From positions 5,084,001 through 5,148,000 of the forward strand of contig NZ_JAPEOZ010000001.1 of the NCBI RefSeq assembly GCF_026340655.1: 64,000 nucleotides of DNA, written 5' to 3'. The notes beneath the pieces are model-generated. The model made no database searches. It had not been told where the DNA came from and worked only from the letters and a program-made list of their open reading frames with translations. The position numbers and the translations under genes are program-made. This document shows, piece by piece, positions 16,395 to 24,625 of the stretch. Every line of letters starts with the position of its first letter. The stretch's first letter is position 1. This stretch comes from Streptomyces sp. NBC_01275. GTDB lineage: Bacteria; Actinomycetota; Actinomycetes; Streptomycetales; Streptomycetaceae.

Positions 16395-17261
16395 ATGGAC
16401 AGGCGGATCAGGGGCGCGGCGCTGGCCTGTGCCCTTCTCGCGGCGGGCTGGGCGACAGGCGGCTGCGGGGCCGAGCCCCCGGCGGACTCCCGTTCCGCCG
16501 AGCCGTCCCCCTCCGCGTCGTCGACCCCGCTTCCCGGCGGCGCATCGGATGCGCAGGAGGGTGCGCAGGCGGCCGTCGAGGTCGCCTACCGCAAGTGGGG
16601 CGTCAAGCCGCTGGCCGCGCCGCCCGCCCCGCCCGCCGCCAAGCCGATAACGCTGCCGGCCGCCGACGGTCGGGTGCCGGTGATCAGCGAGATACCCACC
16701 GAGGAGAAGATCGTCTTTCTCACGTTCGACGACGGGGCGGAGAAGGACCCGGAGTTCGTGTCGATGATGCGGGAGCTGAAGATCCCCTTCACGATGTTCC
16801 TGACGGACTCCGTCATACGCGCCGACTACGGCTACTTCAAGAAGCTCCAGGCTCTCGGCGACGGCGTCCAGAACCACACGCTGACCCATCCGAACCTTCC
16901 CACCCTGGGCGCGGCCGCTCAGAAGGAGGAGATCTGCGGCCAGCAGAGCAAGCTGAAGGATCGATACGGCACCACGCCACGGCTGTTCCGTCCGCCCTAC
17001 GGCAACTGGAACGAGAGCACCCGGGCCGCCGCCGCGTCCTGCGGCATCGAGGCGATCATCCTGTGGCGCGAGTCGATGCAGATCAAGAACATGCAGTACC
17101 AGCGCGGCGACAGGAAGCTCCACCCGGGCGACATCGTTCTGGCCCACTTCCGCGGGCCGTCCGAGCTCAAGGGCACGACGCTGACGCAGATGACGGTGAA
17201 CCTGCTGCGTCACATCCAGGAACAGGGCTTCACGGTCGCCCCGCTGGAGGACTACCTGTAG
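16395..17261 (+). CDS. Polysaccharide deacetylase (NodB domain) lipoprotein
   Basis: A 288-residue exported protein. Residues 1-23 form a signal peptide with a lipobox-like TGGC (Cys24), followed by a Ser/Pro-rich linker. The NodB domain spans about 85-280, with motif 1 TFDDGAEKD (catalytic base and metal Asp), motif 2 NHTLTHPN (metal histidines) and motif 3 RPPYGNWN. It should remove acetyl groups from a cell-wall or surface polysaccharide outside the membrane. The ATG at 16395 gives a complete signal peptide; an in-frame GTG nine bases upstream is an alternative. No neighbouring gene shares its function. Confidence 0.88.
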   Translation: MDRRIRGAALACALLAAGWATGGCGAEPPADSRSAEPSPSASSTPLPGGASDAQEGAQAAVEVAYRKWGVKPLAAPPAPPAAKPITLPAADGRVPVISEIPTEEKIVFLTFDDGAEKDPEFVSMMRELKIPFTMFLTDSVIRADYGYFKKLQALGDGVQNHTLTHPNLPTLGAAAQKEEICGQQSKLKDRYGTTPRLFRPPYGNWNESTRAAAASCGIEAIILWRESMQIKNMQYQRGDRKLHPGDIVLAHFRGPSELKGTTLTQMTVNLLRHIQEQGFTVAPLEDYL

Positions 17262-17503
17262 CCCCTGAAGTCCCCTGCCGGACAGTGGCCTTGAGGGTCG
17301 GTCGGACGCCCTGCAAGCCCGTCGCGGCGACCGCCCGGGCCGCGGACTTTGCGTGAGTCACGCAACTGGCTGTTACCGTGGTGGGACGCGATGACGCGCC
17401 ACGCTCCTACGCTGGGATCGCGTGGCCGCGCGCGCCCGCCGGCCCGCTCGGCGGTGCGGGCGGACGTGCACGAAGAGTCACGAGGGCCACGAAGGGTCTG
17501 GTC

Positions 17504-18220
17504 ATGCGCGCTCATGCCGGCGAGAGGCCGCTGTCGTCCTCAGGGGACGGGCCGGACGTTCTGGTCGTGGCGGGCGATCCCGGGGACGCCGAGCTGCTTG
17601 CCACGACGCTGGAGTCTGCTGGCTACCGCGTCGGCGCGGCGGGCGGCGCCGCCGAGGGGATGGCGCGGCTGACGACGGCGCGTTTCGATCTGGTGGTCTG
17701 GGACGCCACCCTGCCGGACAACAAGGACCTGGCCAGGGGTCGCCGCCTCGTCCTGGACAACCGCCCTCCGGTGCTCTTCCTGATCACCTGCGACTACCTC
17801 CACACCCTGCTCCCGGAACTCGGCGGGGGAGCCGAGGACTACGTGACCAAGCCCTTCCGGGCCGCCGAGATCCTGGGGCGGGTCGAGGTCCTGCTGCGCG
17901 GCCGCCGCACCGAGCCGCCCTCGGGGATGCCCCGCTACGGCGATCTGGTCCTGGACGAGGTGACGTGCCGCGCCCGGCGCGGCGCCAGGCCGCTCGACCT
18001 CACCCCCGCCGAGTACCGGCTGCTGCGCCATCTGCTGGTCAACGCCGGACAGGTGCTGTCCAAGGAGCAGATCAGCCGGCACGTCTGGAACGACTTCCGC
18101 GCGTCCGAGGCCATCGAGAAGCTCGTCTCCCGCCTGAGGCAGAAGGTGGACCAGGAGGAACCCGCGCTGATCCACACGCGCCGGGGCTTCGGTTACGTGT
18201 TCGGGCGACCAGGGACGTGA
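17504..18220 (+). CDS. Orphan OmpR-type response regulator with atypical receiver
   Basis: A 238-residue protein. The receiver (about 15-130) has VLVVAGDPGDAELL where the usual double-aspartate pocket DDD is expected, so one acidic residue is missing. The phosphorylation-type Asp is kept in VVWDATLP and the Lys in YVTKPF, while the switch Thr region reads FLITCDYL. The winged-helix output domain (about 145-235) is normal (LTPAEYRLLRHL, HTRRGFGYVFG). No sensor kinase is adjacent. It may be regulated by a distant kinase, acetyl phosphate, or without phosphorylation. GAAGGG precedes the ATG. Confidence 0.85.
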   Translation: MRAHAGERPLSSSGDGPDVLVVAGDPGDAELLATTLESAGYRVGAAGGAAEGMARLTTARFDLVVWDATLPDNKDLARGRRLVLDNRPPVLFLITCDYLHTLLPELGGGAEDYVTKPFRAAEILGRVEVLLRGRRTEPPSGMPRYGDLVLDEVTCRARRGARPLDLTPAEYRLLRHLLVNAGQVLSKEQISRHVWNDFRASEAIEKLVSRLRQKVDQEEPALIHTRRGFGYVFGRPGT

Positions 18221-18264
18221 CGCGGGTCGTGAGGCGGGTCGTGACGCGGGATGTGACGCGGGTC
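18217..18264 (+). repeat. 12-bp tandem repeat spanning a stop codon, four copies
   Basis: Four 12-base units (GTGACGCGGGTC with one to two changes in units two and three). The first contains the TGA stop of the orphan response regulator. Confidence 0.88.
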
Positions 18265-18391
18265 GCATCTGGCTGATTCCCGGAGACCGTCCGGAAGAAG
18301 TCAGCCTTCCTCGCTTGCATGCAGGTGGTCGCGTGCTCGACCACCTGTTCAAGGTCTGCGCAGCTGCGCAGCCCGAAACCGAGGAGCCGCC

Positions 18392-18871
18392 ATGACCCGC
18401 ATCCTGAGGCCCGAAGACCACTTCCACGTCGGCATCGTCGCCGAGGACTTCCACGCGTCGAAGGACCAGCTCGCGGAGCTGTTCGGGGTCGAGTGGGGTG
18501 CGGAGATGGGCGGGCCCACCGAGGTGACCCTGCCCACCGGCGACGTGGTCGTCGACTTCCGGTGCGCCTATGCGCTGTCGGAGGGCCCGGGGACCCGACT
18601 GGAGATCGTCCGGCGCGTTCCCGGGACCACCCTGTGGGAGCCGACGCCCGGGTCCGGCATCCACCACTTCGGCTACTGGTCCGACGACGTCGACGCCGAC
18701 ACCGCCGCACTCGAACGCCACGGCTACGTGATCGAGGCGACCCGCAGGGGTCCCGACGGCGCCCTGTTCTTCGCGTTCCTGCGCAGCGGCGAGCAGACGG
18801 GCTTCCGGGTCGAGCTGGTCAGCAGGGCGGCCCAGCCGTCCCTGGAGCGCGCCTGGTCCCGGCAGCCGTGA
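18392..18871 (+). CDS. VOC (glyoxalase/dioxygenase superfamily) protein
   Basis: A 159-residue protein with the paired beta-alpha-beta-beta-beta modules of the vicinal-oxygen-chelate fold: HFHVGIVAEDFHASKDQLAE at the start, with a first metal-ligand candidate His, and GIHHFGYWSDDVDADTAALE in the second half. A C-terminal Glu (FRVELV) could complete a metal site. Function may be a lyase, isomerase or dioxygenase; the substrate is unknown. A GAGGAG site precedes the ATG. It is followed 40 bases later by an SDR gene, and the two probably act on the same small molecule. Confidence 0.85.
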   Translation: MTRILRPEDHFHVGIVAEDFHASKDQLAELFGVEWGAEMGGPTEVTLPTGDVVVDFRCAYALSEGPGTRLEIVRRVPGTTLWEPTPGSGIHHFGYWSDDVDADTAALERHGYVIEATRRGPDGALFFAFLRSGEQTGFRVELVSRAAQPSLERAWSRQP

Positions 18872-18911
18872 CCCGAACGCACAAGACCCCGTCTTTCCAC
18901 GAGGAGTGAGT

Positions 18912-19736
18912 ATGACAACCGTAGGAATCGTCACCGGTGCCGGACGCGGGATGGGCGAGGCGTGTGCGCGGCGGCTCGCCGACATGGTGGACGTGCTGCT
19001 GCTCGTCGACCGGGACGAGACGGGAGCGGCCGCGGTCGCGAAGGACCTCAACGACGCCGGCCGCCGGGCCACCGCCGAGCCGTTCGCCCTCGACGTCACG
19101 GACCGCGAAGGCCTCGCCCGGCTCGCCACGCGGGTCACGGAACTCGGCACGCTGCGGGCCGTCGCCCACGCGGCCGGCATCTCGCCCACCATGGCCGACT
19201 GGCGGCGCATCTTCGAGGTCGACCTCGTAGGCACCGCCCTCCTGGCCGAGGCGCTGCGCCCGCTGGCCACCGCGGGCACGGCCCAGGTGTACTTCGCCTC
19301 GATGTCACCGCTGATCGCCCGGATCGACCCCACCCCGGAGATCGCCGCGATTCTGGACGACCCGCTGCAGCCGGACTTCCTGGACCGGATCCGTGACGCC
19401 GTCGGCCCGGACATCGAGAACACGTCGCTCGCCTACCCGTGGGCCAAGCACGGCGTGCACCGCTTCGCCCGCAAGGAGGCCGTCCGGCTCGGACCGGTCG
19501 GCGCCCGCGTCAACTCCCTCTCGCCCGGCATCGTCCTCACCCCGCAGGGGCGGCAGGAGGCGGCGCAGCACGCGTCGATGCAGAAGCTCATCGACGCGAC
19601 CCCGCTGGGCCGCGCCGGCGAGTCCGAGGAGGTGGCCGCGGTCGTCGCCTTCATGCTGTCGGACGAGGCGAGCTTCCTGAACGGCATCGACGTCCTGGTC
19701 GACGGCGGGGTGTACGCGGCCGTGCGCGACCGGTGA
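18912..19736 (+). CDS. Short-chain dehydrogenase/reductase
   Basis: A 274-residue classical SDR. The nucleotide-binding motif TGAGRGMG is near residue 10, the NAG-equivalent AHAAGI is near 85, and the catalytic Tyr and Lys lie in YPWAKHG near 178, with a Ser in SMSPL upstream. The C-terminal region has the usual GRAGESEEVAAVVAFMLSD and VLVDGG. The ATG at 18912 sits five bases after GAGGAG; a GTG six bases earlier overlaps that site and is less likely. It is probably an NAD(P)-dependent alcohol/ketone oxidoreductase acting with the VOC protein upstream. Confidence 0.9.
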   Translation: MTTVGIVTGAGRGMGEACARRLADMVDVLLLVDRDETGAAAVAKDLNDAGRRATAEPFALDVTDREGLARLATRVTELGTLRAVAHAAGISPTMADWRRIFEVDLVGTALLAEALRPLATAGTAQVYFASMSPLIARIDPTPEIAAILDDPLQPDFLDRIRDAVGPDIENTSLAYPWAKHGVHRFARKEAVRLGPVGARVNSLSPGIVLTPQGRQEAAQHASMQKLIDATPLGRAGESEEVAAVVAFMLSDEASFLNGIDVLVDGGVYAAVRDR

Positions 19737-19845
19737 TCGCGGGGTCCCGCACGGACTCCGGCCGGGATCGGGAACGGCGGCATGAAGATCGCCGTTCCCG
19801 ACCTGTCCGTACGGCTGAACGGCAGTACGGCGGTACGGCGTGGTC

Positions 19846-21006
19846 TCAGCCGGCCACTTCGCTCTGCGCCGGTACCCGTGCGCGTACCCGAGCCCGTACC
19901 CGTGCACGGGATGTCCGGGGCGCGTCCGCGACTCTTCCGGAACCCGCTCCCCGCGCGGTGCGCCGCCACAGTCGTCCCAGAGCCCGGTAGAAGCGGTCCG
20001 GCAGGAAGACGGCGTCGGCGATGATCATCGCGCCGGAGAAGAGGGGCAGCCCCATGAGGACCGCGATACCGAGGTGCATGCCCAACAGCATGGTCAGGAC
20101 CGGGTACTTGAGCCGCCCGAACAGGACGAACGGGAAGGCGACCTGCAACAGCACCGTCAGGTAGCAGGCGACGGCGATCAGTACGTCGTGCTCGTCCGCC
20201 ATGAGGGAGAGCCCCGGCCAGGGGCGGAACAGGTCGAGGTTCAGGACGTAGTGGAGGGCGGTCCCGTTGCCCCAGGATCCGCCCTGCACCTTGTACAGAC
20301 CCGCGGACCCGTAGAGGAAGCAGACCTGGGCCGCGATGACGAACATCCCGCAGTTGTGCAGCGCGGTGGTCACGGTCCGCCGGGAAGCGCGAAGGTGAGG
20401 GCGGAGCCCGCCCGCGATCCGGTCCGTCGGCGGGCACGCCTCGGCACGCGTGCAGGCTCGGAGCCGGGTTCTGCGTGCGTCCAGGGACCAGCGACGGCCG
20501 CACGCGGTGAGGACGAGGTAGAGGGCCATGAGGAGGATGAGGTTGTCTCCTCCGTCGGTCATGAAGATCGCCCTGCCGTGGAACGACGCGACCACGACCG
20601 CGAACAGCACGGACACCGCCCTGGTCCGCCAGCCGAGGGCGAACAGCGCTGACGCGCCGACGGCCAGGGCGTAACAGGCCTCGAAGTAGGCCCGGCTGTC
20701 GGACAGGGTGAGGATGCTGACCCACCCCGTCTGGTCGAACAGCTGCCTCGCCAACTCCGGCGTCCACGGCGATCCCGGACCCCAGATCTCGTCGCGGTGC
20801 GGAAACTCGCGCAGCAGGAAGACGAGGTAGACGAGCCCGTATCCGATGCGCAGGACCGCCGCGGCGTACAGGGAGACCGGCCGCTCGGTCAGGACGCCGA
20901 GAGCCGCACGTACGCGGTCGTGGACGTGGTCGTGGACGTGGTCGTGGACGTGGTCGTGGACGTGGTCGGGGACGCGGTGCGGTGCGGGAACCAGCTCAGT
21001 TTCCAT
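19846..21006 (-). CDS. HTTM-domain membrane protein (vitamin-K carboxylase-like fold)
   Basis: A 386-residue multi-pass membrane protein of the HTTM family, with about six to seven helices. Landmark sequences are RIGYGLVYLVFLLREFPHRDE (about 50-70), MALYLVLTACGRRWSLD, FLYGSAGLYKVQGGSWGNGTA and the C-terminal LPLFSGAMIIADAVFL. The N-terminus carries a His-Val-His-Asp repeat made by a 12-base tandem repeat. HTTM proteins resemble the membrane part of gamma-carboxylase, but the lumenal catalytic part is absent. Its start lies inside the end of the DUF5819 gene (11-base overlap), a pairing recalled from other Streptomyces. Arg-rich tail RARVRARVRARV. Function unknown. Confidence 0.85.
   Translation of the reverse strand: METELVPAPHRVPDHVHDHVHDHVHDHVHDRVRAALGVLTERPVSLYAAAVLRIGYGLVYLVFLLREFPHRDEIWGPGSPWTPELARQLFDQTGWVSILTLSDSRAYFEACYALAVGASALFALGWRTRAVSVLFAVVVASFHGRAIFMTDGGDNLILLMALYLVLTACGRRWSLDARRTRLRACTRAEACPPTDRIAGGLRPHLRASRRTVTTALHNCGMFVIAAQVCFLYGSAGLYKVQGGSWGNGTALHYVLNLDLFRPWPGLSLMADEHDVLIAVACYLTVLLQVAFPFVLFGRLKYPVLTMLLGMHLGIAVLMGLPLFSGAMIIADAVFLPDRFYRALGRLWRRTARGAGSGRVADAPRTSRARVRARVRARVPAQSEVAG
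20918..20970. repeat. 12-bp tandem repeat encoding HVHD units
   Basis: About four copies of GTGGACGTGGTC (plus-strand reading) encode His-Val-His-Asp repeats at residues ~13-32 of the HTTM protein. Unit number could vary between strains without frameshift. Confidence 0.85.
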
Positions 21007-21874
21007 GGGAGTCCGCCTCCACCTTCCACCAGGGCAGATACCGCGTATCGGCCGCTGTCGGAGCGACTGCGGCCGCTCCCGCTCCGGTTCCCGTTCCCGC
21101 GGCGATGGGCACGGTGGCCACCCGTAGCTGGATGGCCTCGAAGCTCCCGCCACGGTGGGCGGCGACGCGATCCGACGCGATGTTGGTCAGGTACTGCTGA
21201 GTCATCAACGCCCGCTGCGTGCGCGGCTGATCGTCGCTGACATGGTTCTCGAGGTAGGAACTCCAGGCCCGTCGCAGCATGTTCTGCGCCGTATGACTCG
21301 GGAAGGCGTTGTGCCTCACCGCGGAACCGTCCACGGCGGTCAGATCGAACCAGCCGCTCACCTGCATGGCGCCGTCCGGCGTGGTGTGCATGGTCCGCGC
21401 CGAGATCTGCCGGTTGACGGACTCCGGATCCGGGGCGAAGAGTCGCCAGTTCTGTTCGAACAGCGGGAAGACCCACGCGTCGACCTGCCGGCTGTACTGC
21501 CGGGAGAGCGGATTCGGGGGCGCCACGTGCAGAAACACCAGGAGCACATGGACCAGGGCCGTCGCCAGGCAGAGGAACACGGCGACACTCGTCACCGCTT
21601 GCAGGAGGATCGGCGGAGGCGCCGAGTGTTCTGTGGGTCCTTCCGCGGTTCTTTCCGAGGATCCCTCTGTCGATTGTTGCGCGGATTCCCGCGTGAATGC
21701 GTCCGCAGATTCATCCGCAGATTCATCCGCATCCGTCGATGCAGTGCCGTCCAGCACGGCCCCACCCGGCCTTTCGCCTTTCGATTCGGCTTCTCTCGCT
21801 GCTTCTCCTGAGTTCTCGGCGGCCGACGCGCGACGGAATCGACAACGATCCGCCGCGCGCCGGGCGCGCCGCAC
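20996..21874 (-). CDS. DUF5819-family membrane protein, partner of HTTM protein
   Basis: A 292-residue protein. The first ~85 residues are hydrophilic and low complexity (Ser/Glu/Asp/Ala), a membrane helix lies near 90-115 (TSVAVFLCLATALVHVLLVF), and the rest is extracytoplasmic with FPLFEQNWRLFAPDPESVNR, the hallmark of DUF5819, followed by FEAIQLRVATVPI. The GTG start follows GAGGGG. The coding region ends 11 bases inside the HTTM gene, so both are made together. The start is 25 bases after the ice-binding gene stop, placing all three in one operon. Biochemical role unknown. Confidence 0.85.
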   Translation of the reverse strand: MRRARRAADRCRFRRASAAENSGEAAREAESKGERPGGAVLDGTASTDADESADESADAFTRESAQQSTEGSSERTAEGPTEHSAPPPILLQAVTSVAVFLCLATALVHVLLVFLHVAPPNPLSRQYSRQVDAWVFPLFEQNWRLFAPDPESVNRQISARTMHTTPDGAMQVSGWFDLTAVDGSAVRHNAFPSHTAQNMLRRAWSSYLENHVSDDQPRTQRALMTQQYLTNIASDRVAAHRGGSFEAIQLRVATVPIAAGTGTGAGAAAVAPTAADTRYLPWWKVEADSHGN

Positions 21875-21899
21875 GTCCCCTCAGGGACGCGCGTACGAC

Positions 21900-23219
21900 T
21901 CAGTGACGAACGCCGCCGTAGCCGTCGTTCTTGCCGGGCTTGCTTCCGTACCCGCCGTACCCGCCGTACCCGCCGTAGCCGCCGTGCTCTTCGGGCTTCC
22001 CACCGTGATCGTGGCCACCCGGCTTGCCCGGCTTAACCGGCTTGTTGGGCTTGTTGGGCTTGTTTGGCTTGTGCGGCTTGTTGGGCTTGTGCGGCTTTCC
22101 GTGGTCGTGGCCACCGGGCTTGCCCGGCAGTCCGCCGATCACGCCGCCGTTGACACCGCCGTTGACGCCGCCGTTGACGCCGCCGTTGACGCCGCCCGTG
22201 GTCCCGCTTGTCGTAGTGCCGGCGACGAGGCCGCCGAGCGCTCCGCCCGTGGTGCCGCCCGTCGTCAGGATGCCGCCGAGGAGACCACCCAGGAGGCCAC
22301 CGGTGCCGCCGCCGGTCGGCACGCCGCCGATGGCGCCGACGGTGGTGCTGCCCGTGGTGCCCGCCGACGTGGCCCCGGCGATCACGCCGCCGGTGATCAG
22401 ACCGCCCGTGGTCCCGCCGGTCCCACCGGTCCCGCACGGCCCCTGGAAGATCCTGTTGGTGTCCAGCGTCACGGCGCCGTCACCGCGTAGGCCTGCATCG
22501 GCCAGCAGCCGGCCGTTGATGGTCGCCCCCGTGGTGGCGGTGATCGAGGTGTCGGCCAGGATGGTGCCCACGAACGTGGAGTTGGTGCCGAGCGTGGCCG
22601 AGCTGCCGACCTTCCAGTACACGTTGCACGGCGAGGCGCCGTTGATGAAGCTCACCGTGCTGGCGGATGCCGTCGTCAGTGTCGAACCGATCTGGAACAC
22701 CCAGACGGCACTGGAGTTGCCCTGGGCGTCCAGGGTGAGTGTGCCGGTGATCCCGGCGGAGCTGTTCGCCCTGTAGAGGCCCGGCGTCAGCACCTGGCCG
22801 CCGAACTCGTGGGGAGCGTCGTTGTAGATCGCGTCCGTCAGAGTCTGTCCGGCGGCCTGGTTGTACGCCGTGTTCAGGTCGGTCTTGGCTTGGCCCGCGA
22901 CGGCGTCGGCAGAGTGCAGAACCCCGGGCGGGGTCACGATGCCGGGCCCTCCGTCGGAGGTGAGGAACCCGGTGATGGCCGTTCCGGGGCTCACACCGAC
23001 GTTGAGACCGTTGACCACCGTGGGACCGGTGTTGGTGACCGTGGCGCCGGCCAGTACTCCGAAACTGGCTGCCGTGCCCAGAGGCACCGGGGTGGCGACG
23101 GCATGGGCGCGTGTCGGCGTCATCGCGGTGACGACAGCGGCGATCGCCACGGCCGTCACCGCCGCGATCCATACCGACGTCGTGCGCTGGGGAGGCGCGT
23201 CATGGATATTCAGCGTCAT
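21900..23219 (-). CDS. Ice-binding-fold (DUF3494) secreted protein with repeat tail
   Basis: A 439-residue secreted protein with a signal peptide ending near residue 40 (THA-HAVA region). The DUF3494 beta-helix domain covers about 45-260, with family phrases FGVLAGATVTNTGPT, GQTLTDAIYND and AVWVFQIGSTLTTASAST. After it comes a long Gly/Thr-rich region, then four GGVN units coded by a 12-base repeat, then a His/Lys/Pro tail (PHKPNKPHKPNKPNKPNKP) and Gly/Tyr units. Members bind ice in cold-adapted microbes, but the fold is also used in surface adhesins. No LPXTG sorting signal was seen. It is first in an operon with DUF5819 and HTTM membrane proteins. Confidence 0.88.
   Translation of the reverse strand: MTLNIHDAPPQRTTSVWIAAVTAVAIAAVVTAMTPTRAHAVATPVPLGTAASFGVLAGATVTNTGPTVVNGLNVGVSPGTAITGFLTSDGGPGIVTPPGVLHSADAVAGQAKTDLNTAYNQAAGQTLTDAIYNDAPHEFGGQVLTPGLYRANSSAGITGTLTLDAQGNSSAVWVFQIGSTLTTASASTVSFINGASPCNVYWKVGSSATLGTNSTFVGTILADTSITATTGATINGRLLADAGLRGDGAVTLDTNRIFQGPCGTGGTGGTTGGLITGGVIAGATSAGTTGSTTVGAIGGVPTGGGTGGLLGGLLGGILTTGGTTGGALGGLVAGTTTSGTTGGVNGGVNGGVNGGVNGGVIGGLPGKPGGHDHGKPHKPNKPHKPNKPNKPNKPVKPGKPGGHDHGGKPEEHGGYGGYGGYGGYGSKPGKNDGYGGVRH
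22136..22199. repeat. 12-bp tandem repeat encoding GGVN units
   Basis: Four to five copies of a 12-base unit (GCCGTTGACGCC on the plus strand) encode Gly-Gly-Val-Asn repeats in the tail of the ice-binding-fold protein. Adjacent CTTGTTGGG-type repeats around 22039-22095 encode the Lys-Pro-Asn units. Confidence 0.85.
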
Positions 23220-23524
23220 CGAGGGGCCAACTCCTTTGAGGGGATGATCTTGGCGATTCCCGGCCGCGCAGAATCGCCTGATTCTGCGGCTGGCATATTA
23301 CGCAGGAAAGTGATCCAAATGCGGCATATTCAGGCGACATGGCTTGAGTGGGAGAATTCCTCGTGCTGTTTCGCCAAATGATTAATGGGCCGAATGGCGC
23401 TGCTTTTCGGCGGGTCCTGGTCCATATGGCCCGACCCGCAGGTTTCAACGCTCTGCAGCTCTCCCCGGAGGGTTGAAACCGGCTTGAAGCCGTTCTGAAC
23501 CGCCCCGCCCGCAAGCTCTGCGGC
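23220..23524. promoter_or_regulatory. Divergent region, ice-binding operon / ABC exporter, with inverted repeat
   Basis: The first ~200 bases are the most AT-rich stretch nearby and probably hold the ice-binding operon promoter. GGTTTCAAC at 23441-23449 and GTTGAAACC at 23472-23480 form 9-base inverted arms separated by 22 bases, with a related GAAACCGGCTTGAAGCC just after. The arms sit 45-85 bases before the ABC ATPase start and may be an operator. No gene was seen. Confidence 0.5.
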
Positions 23525-24625
23525 ATGACGAAGACGAACCACGAACGCGAACACGGACACGGACGAGGGAACGGACACGAACGAGGGAAAGGGCCCGGAC
23601 ACCAGGACGAACCCGCGATCGCGGCCACCGGGCTGCGGAAGTCCTACGGCGACAAGACCGTCCTCGACGGCATAGACGTCCAGGTGCCCGCCGGCACGAT
23701 CTTCGCCCTCCTCGGGCCGAACGGCGCGGGCAAGACCACGGTGGTCAACATCCTGTCGACGCTGATCTCCGCCGACGGCGGACAGGCGCGGATCGCCGGA
23801 CACGACCTCACCGCCGAGGCCCAGGCCGTTCGGGCCGCGATCGGCGTCACCGGTCAGTTCTCCGCCGTGGACGGCCTGATCACCGGCGAGGAGAACATGC
23901 TCCTGATGGCCGACCTGCACCACCTGCCCCGCGCCGAGGGCCGACGGACGACCGCCGAACTGCTGGAGCGCTTCGACCTCACCGAGGCCGCGAAGAAGCC
24001 CGCCTCCACCTACTCCGGCGGCATGAAACGCCGCCTCGACATCGCCATGACCCTGGTCGGCGACCCGCGGATCATCTTCCTCGACGAGCCGACCACCGGC
24101 CTCGACCCGCGCTCCCGCCACACCATGTGGCAGATCATCCGCGAGCTGGTCTCCCGCGGTACGACCGTCTTCCTGACCACCCAGTACCTGGACGAGGCCG
24201 ACCAGCTCGCCGACCGCATCGCCGTGCTCAACGGCGGCAGGCTGGTCGCCGAGGGCAGCGCCGAGGAGCTCAAGCGGCTCGTCCCCGGCGGCCACGTACG
24301 GCTGCGCTTCTCCGACCCGGCGGCGTACGAGCGGGCGGCGACCGCGCTGCGCGAGGCGACCCTCCCCCACGCTCGGCTTCGCTCGCGCGGGGGGACCCCC
24401 ATCGACGAGGCGCTCACCCTGCAGATCCCCAGCGACGGAAGCCAGCGCGAGCTGCGCGCCATCCTCGACTGGCTGGACGCCGCCGACATCGAGGCCGACG
24501 AGCTGTCCGTGCACACCCCGGACCTGGACGACGTGTTCTTCGCCCTGACAGACAGCCCCGCCCCCGCCGACACGGACGCCGACAACGGCGCCGCCACCGC
24601 CACCGCCAAGGAGACCGTCCGATGA
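23525..24625 (+). CDS. ABC exporter ATP-binding subunit (DrrA-like)
   Basis: A 366-residue ATPase of the DrrA/daunorubicin-resistance type. A His/Gly-rich leader (about 1-30) precedes Walker A GPNGAGKTT (near 70), Q-loop GVTGQFSAVDGL, signature YSGGMKRRLD, Walker B RIIFLDEPTTGLDP and the H-loop FLTTQYLDEAD. The C-terminal extension ends in DDVFFALTD, as usual for drug-export ATPases. An in-frame insert LPHARLRSRGGTPI (near residue 282) is encoded by a REP-like palindrome and is unusual for the family. The stop overlaps the permease start (ATGA). It energises export of an unknown hydrophobic compound. Confidence 0.92.
   Translation: MTKTNHEREHGHGRGNGHERGKGPGHQDEPAIAATGLRKSYGDKTVLDGIDVQVPAGTIFALLGPNGAGKTTVVNILSTLISADGGQARIAGHDLTAEAQAVRAAIGVTGQFSAVDGLITGEENMLLMADLHHLPRAEGRRTTAELLERFDLTEAAKKPASTYSGGMKRRLDIAMTLVGDPRIIFLDEPTTGLDPRSRHTMWQIIRELVSRGTTVFLTTQYLDEADQLADRIAVLNGGRLVAEGSAEELKRLVPGGHVRLRFSDPAAYERAATALREATLPHARLRSRGGTPIDEALTLQIPSDGSQRELRAILDWLDAADIEADELSVHTPDLDDVFFALTDSPAPADTDADNGAATATAKETVR
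24361..24400. repeat. REP-like palindrome inside the ABC ATPase gene
   Basis: A ~40-base imperfect palindrome runs from CCTCCCCCAC to GGGGGGACCCCC with GCTTCGCTC at the centre. A diverged copy occurs in frame in the sensor kinase gene at 44128-44167. The element adds about 13 residues without breaking the frame. Confidence 0.8.

Noticed and set aside
18906..19736. GTG start for the SDR gene
   Set aside because: That GTG overlaps the GAGGAG ribosome site; the ATG at 18912 has the right spacing.
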